From the NCBI RefSeq assembly GCF_030534335.1, contig NZ_CP130565.1, positions 193,501 through 257,500 of the forward strand: a stretch of 64,000 nt of DNA, in the 5' to 3' direction. This document shows, in pieces, positions 61,872-64,000 of the stretch. The translations under genes were made by a program, and so were the position numbers. Every line of letters begins with the position of its first letter. Position 1 is the first letter of the stretch. Source of the stretch: Marivirga harenae (GTDB lineage: Bacteria; Bacteroidota; Bacteroidia; Cytophagales; Cyclobacteriaceae). A model generated the notes under the pieces. That model saw only the letters and a list, made by a program, of their open reading frames with translations. It was not told where the DNA came from and did not search any database.

Positions 61872-62309
61872 ATGAGTAAACCAAAAAATGTATTTGTTCA
61901 AGGAGCTATAACACCAGAATTTATTGCAAATTCAATTGCAAAACACCAATCTAAAACGAGCATTGGTGCTCATAATATTTTTTTAGGTCAAGTCCGTGCA
62001 GATACAATAGATAAAAAGACTGTTACAGCCATTGATTATAGTGCTTATGAAGAAATGGCTAATAAAACCTTTCATGATATACGAGAGGCCATATTTGAAA
62101 AATACAATATTACCTGTATGCATATCTACCATAGCTTAGGTATTGTAAACGTTGGAGAGGTTTGTCTTTTTGTATTTGTCTCTGCCCCACACAGGAAAAT
62201 TGTTTTTGAAGCTTTGGAAGAAATTGTAGAAGCGATCAAGCAAGAAGCTCCTGTATTTGGAAAAGAACTATTTGAAAACGGAACACATCAATGGAAAGTG
62301 AACAATTAA
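61872..62309 (+). CDS. moaE: Molybdopterin synthase large subunit MoaE
   Basis: A 145-residue protein with the MoaE pattern: GAHNIFLGQVRADTIDKKT, DYSAYEEMANK, HIYHSLGIVNVGEVCLFVFV and SAPHRKIVFEALEEIVEAIK. With MoaD it inserts the dithiolene sulfurs into precursor Z. The next gene begins 1 bp after its stop. Confidence 0.94.
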   Translation: MSKPKNVFVQGAITPEFIANSIAKHQSKTSIGAHNIFLGQVRADTIDKKTVTAIDYSAYEEMANKTFHDIREAIFEKYNITCMHIYHSLGIVNVGEVCLFVFVSAPHRKIVFEALEEIVEAIKQEAPVFGKELFENGTHQWKVNN

Positions 62310-62310
62310 A

Positions 62311-63222
62311 ATGGTAGATATCACGCATAAAAGCAGCACACTACGTATTGCAATGGCTCAGGCAACAGTAAAGGTGAGTAAACAAGAGACAATCAATGCC
62401 ATTAATGATGACCTGGTCCCTAAGGGAAATGTTTTTGCTATGAGCAAAGCGGCTGGTCTCTTGGCTGTAAAAAAAACACCTGAGTTACTTCCTGACTGCC
62501 ACCCCATGCCAATAGAATTCACTGGCATAGAATACGCAATAAACGGATTAGAGATTACTATAGTCTTTACAGTTAAGACGATTTATAAAACTGGTGTAGA
62601 GGTAGAAGCAATGCACGGTGCAAGTATAGTAGCGCTTAACATGTATGATATGCTGAAGCCAATAGATAAGGGTATAGAAATACAGCAGATAAAATTGCTG
62701 GAAAAGCGCGGTGGGAAAACTGATTTTAAAAAAGACCTAGAGCCTGCTATTAAAGCTGCCGTTGTAGTTTGTTCCGATACAATTGCAGCAGGCAAGAAAG
62801 AGGATAAAGCAGGTAAAGCAATCATTGCCAAATTAGAAGCAGTAGGTGTTACTATTACAGACTATCAGGTAATACCTGATGAAAAAGACCTTATCCAGGA
62901 AAAGACAAATACTTACCAATCAAGCGGACTAGATTTAATAATATTTACTGGTGGTACAGGACTTTCCCCTAGAGATGTGACTCCAGAAAGCTTACAACCA
63001 TTATTGCAACGCTCCGTCCCTGGAATAGAAGAAGCTATACGCAGTTATGGACAATCACGCACTCCTTACGCGATGCTTTCAAGAAGCACAGCTGGAATGA
63101 TAGGCAACACGCTAGTGCTTGCATTGCCAGGATCAACAAAAGGGGCAACAGAATCTATGGATGCAATCTTTCCTGCCGCCCTTCACATTTTTAAAGTTGC
63201 CCAAGGTGCTAGGCATGACTAA
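62311..63222 (+). CDS. moaCB: MoaC-MoaB/Mog fusion (bifunctional Moco enzyme)
   Basis: A 303-residue protein. Residues 1-145 are MoaC (MVDITHKSSTLRIAMAQATV, PDCHPMPIEFTGIE, VEVEAMHGASIVALNMYDM), which makes precursor Z together with MoaA. Residues 150-303 are a MoaB/MogA domain (VVVCSDTIAAGKKEDKAG, FTGGTGLSPRDVTPESL), which adenylates molybdopterin. The fusion joins an early and a late step. Such bifunctional MoaC-MoaB proteins are known in several bacterial groups. Confidence 0.93.
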   Translation: MVDITHKSSTLRIAMAQATVKVSKQETINAINDDLVPKGNVFAMSKAAGLLAVKKTPELLPDCHPMPIEFTGIEYAINGLEITIVFTVKTIYKTGVEVEAMHGASIVALNMYDMLKPIDKGIEIQQIKLLEKRGGKTDFKKDLEPAIKAAVVVCSDTIAAGKKEDKAGKAIIAKLEAVGVTITDYQVIPDEKDLIQEKTNTYQSSGLDLIIFTGGTGLSPRDVTPESLQPLLQRSVPGIEEAIRSYGQSRTPYAMLSRSTAGMIGNTLVLALPGSTKGATESMDAIFPAALHIFKVAQGARHD

Positions 63223-63240
63223 CGATTTAAAGGAAAATAT

Positions 63241-64000
63241 ATGCTAGAAGATAGTTTTGGAAGGAAACACACTTATTTACGTATCTCGCTTACAGAGCGA
63301 TGCAATTTGAGATGTAACTATTGTATGCCTGCAGACGGCATACCGCTGTCTCCCAAGTCGCACTTAATGAACGCAGATGAGATATATTCCATAGCCAGCA
63401 CATTTGTAAAGGCTGGTGTAACAAAAATACGTTTGACAGGTGGAGAACCCTTGGTGAGAAAAGATGCCAGGGACATACTAAAGAAATTGGCTTCATTACC
63501 CGTAGAACTTGCGATAAGCACAAATGCAGTTACTACAGACAGACATATTGAAGATTTTAAAAAATTAGGTATCCAAAATATAAATATTAGTCTTGACACA
63601 TTAATTCCAGAACGTTTTAAGCAAATTACGCGGAGAGATTACTTTGAAAAGGTTTATTCAAACATTTTTCAACTGCTAGAGCATGGATTTAATGTAAAAA
63701 TCAATTGTGTGCTGATGAAGGGAGTCAATGATGATGAAATTATTGATTTCATAAAACTTTCAGAAAAGCATTTACTCCACATTCGATTTATTGAGTTTAT
63801 GCCTTTTGATGGCAACCGATGGAATATGTCCAAACTAGTTTCGCAGCAAGCGATACTAAATTGTGTAGAAAATGTATTCGAGAGAGAAGCAATAAAGCGC
63901 ATTGCAGACCGACCCAATGATACCTCGAGAAATTATCAGATTAAAGGTTACAAGGGCACATTTGCAATTATTAGTACAGTTACGAATCCTTTCTGTGATT
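63241..64000 (+). CDS. moaA: GTP 3',8-cyclase MoaA, C-terminal part outside window
   Basis: The first 253 residues of MoaA; the reading frame runs off the right edge. The radical-SAM site Cys21-x3-Cys25-x2-Cys28 (TERCNLRCNYCMP) is intact, followed by LTGGEPLVRKDARDI and ISLDTLIPERFKQIT. It opens GTP to the first Moco intermediate. Last visible gene of the operon. Confidence 0.95.
   Translation, partial: MLEDSFGRKHTYLRISLTERCNLRCNYCMPADGIPLSPKSHLMNADEIYSIASTFVKAGVTKIRLTGGEPLVRKDARDILKKLASLPVELAISTNAVTTDRHIEDFKKLGIQNINISLDTLIPERFKQITRRDYFEKVYSNIFQLLEHGFNVKINCVLMKGVNDDEIIDFIKLSEKHLLHIRFIEFMPFDGNRWNMSKLVSQQAILNCVENVFEREAIKRIADRPNDTSRNYQIKGYKGTFAIISTVTNPFCD

Overview
The window looks like a chromosomal segment of a gliding-type Bacteroidota bacterium, probably class Cytophagia. 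The signs are a PorP/SprF-family protein, a very large cadherin-repeat surface protein with a gliding-motility/T9SS C-terminal domain, Bat-type aerotolerance genes, TonB-dependent barrel proteins, few Shine-Dalgarno sites, and TAnnTTTG promoter boxes. The genus cannot be fixed from sequence alone; a Marivirga-like organism is a guess.

Layout. 1-3108 is chromosome: a truncated thiolase, batC- and batB-like genes, then tRNA-Ser(GCU) and tRNA-Pro(UGG). At 3093-33927 an integrative element of about 30.8 kb sits in the 3' end of tRNA-Pro. It is framed by 90-bp direct repeats (3093-3182 and 33928-34017, one mismatch). Just inside both ends are GGTGAACA-type repeats that look like recombinase arm sites. 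From 34 kb to the end is chromosome again: a decayed porP fragment, a kinase-kinase-response regulator operon, PorP plus the giant adhesin, an ECF sigma cluster with Spy-like proteins, a barrel receptor, a rhodanese/porin/TauE group, and a divergent molybdenum cofactor operon running off the right edge.

The element. Its left arm carries a tyrosine recombinase, an RteC-like protein, an excisionase-like HTH protein, a replication initiator with iteron-like repeats inside its own gene, and a DnaC-like ATPase. This resembles the phage lambda O/P arrangement. No relaxase or type IV secretion gene was recognised. The cargo is: (i) a divalent-metal efflux operon (RND pump fused to its outer-membrane factor, adaptor, two CDF transporters, a Fur-family regulator, DUF3703) with a His/Cys-rich DUF6660-like gene upstream; (ii) a defence-like patch (ankyrin protein, tail of a type I restriction specificity gene, RhuM, an unrecognised 307-aa protein); (iii) a mercury operon (ArsR regulator, MerT-MerP fusion, disulfide reductase, GDCCVxC protein); (iv) a gene-free stretch of about 1.9 kb with repeats; (v) an AraC-linked cluster (alpha/beta hydrolase, cupin-NTF2 fusion, flavodoxin, DUF418 membrane protein); (vi) a module of unknown function by the right end (small membrane protein, DUF5675, an unknown protein, a small HTH-like protein).

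The right part. The Moco operon (moeA, a ModE-type HTH, moaD, moeB/thiF, moaE, a moaC-moaB fusion, moaA) diverges from a TauE/SafE permease, a porin and a tandem-rhodanese lipoprotein. This pairing suggests, but does not prove, sulfur oxyanion handling linked to a molybdoenzyme encoded outside the window.
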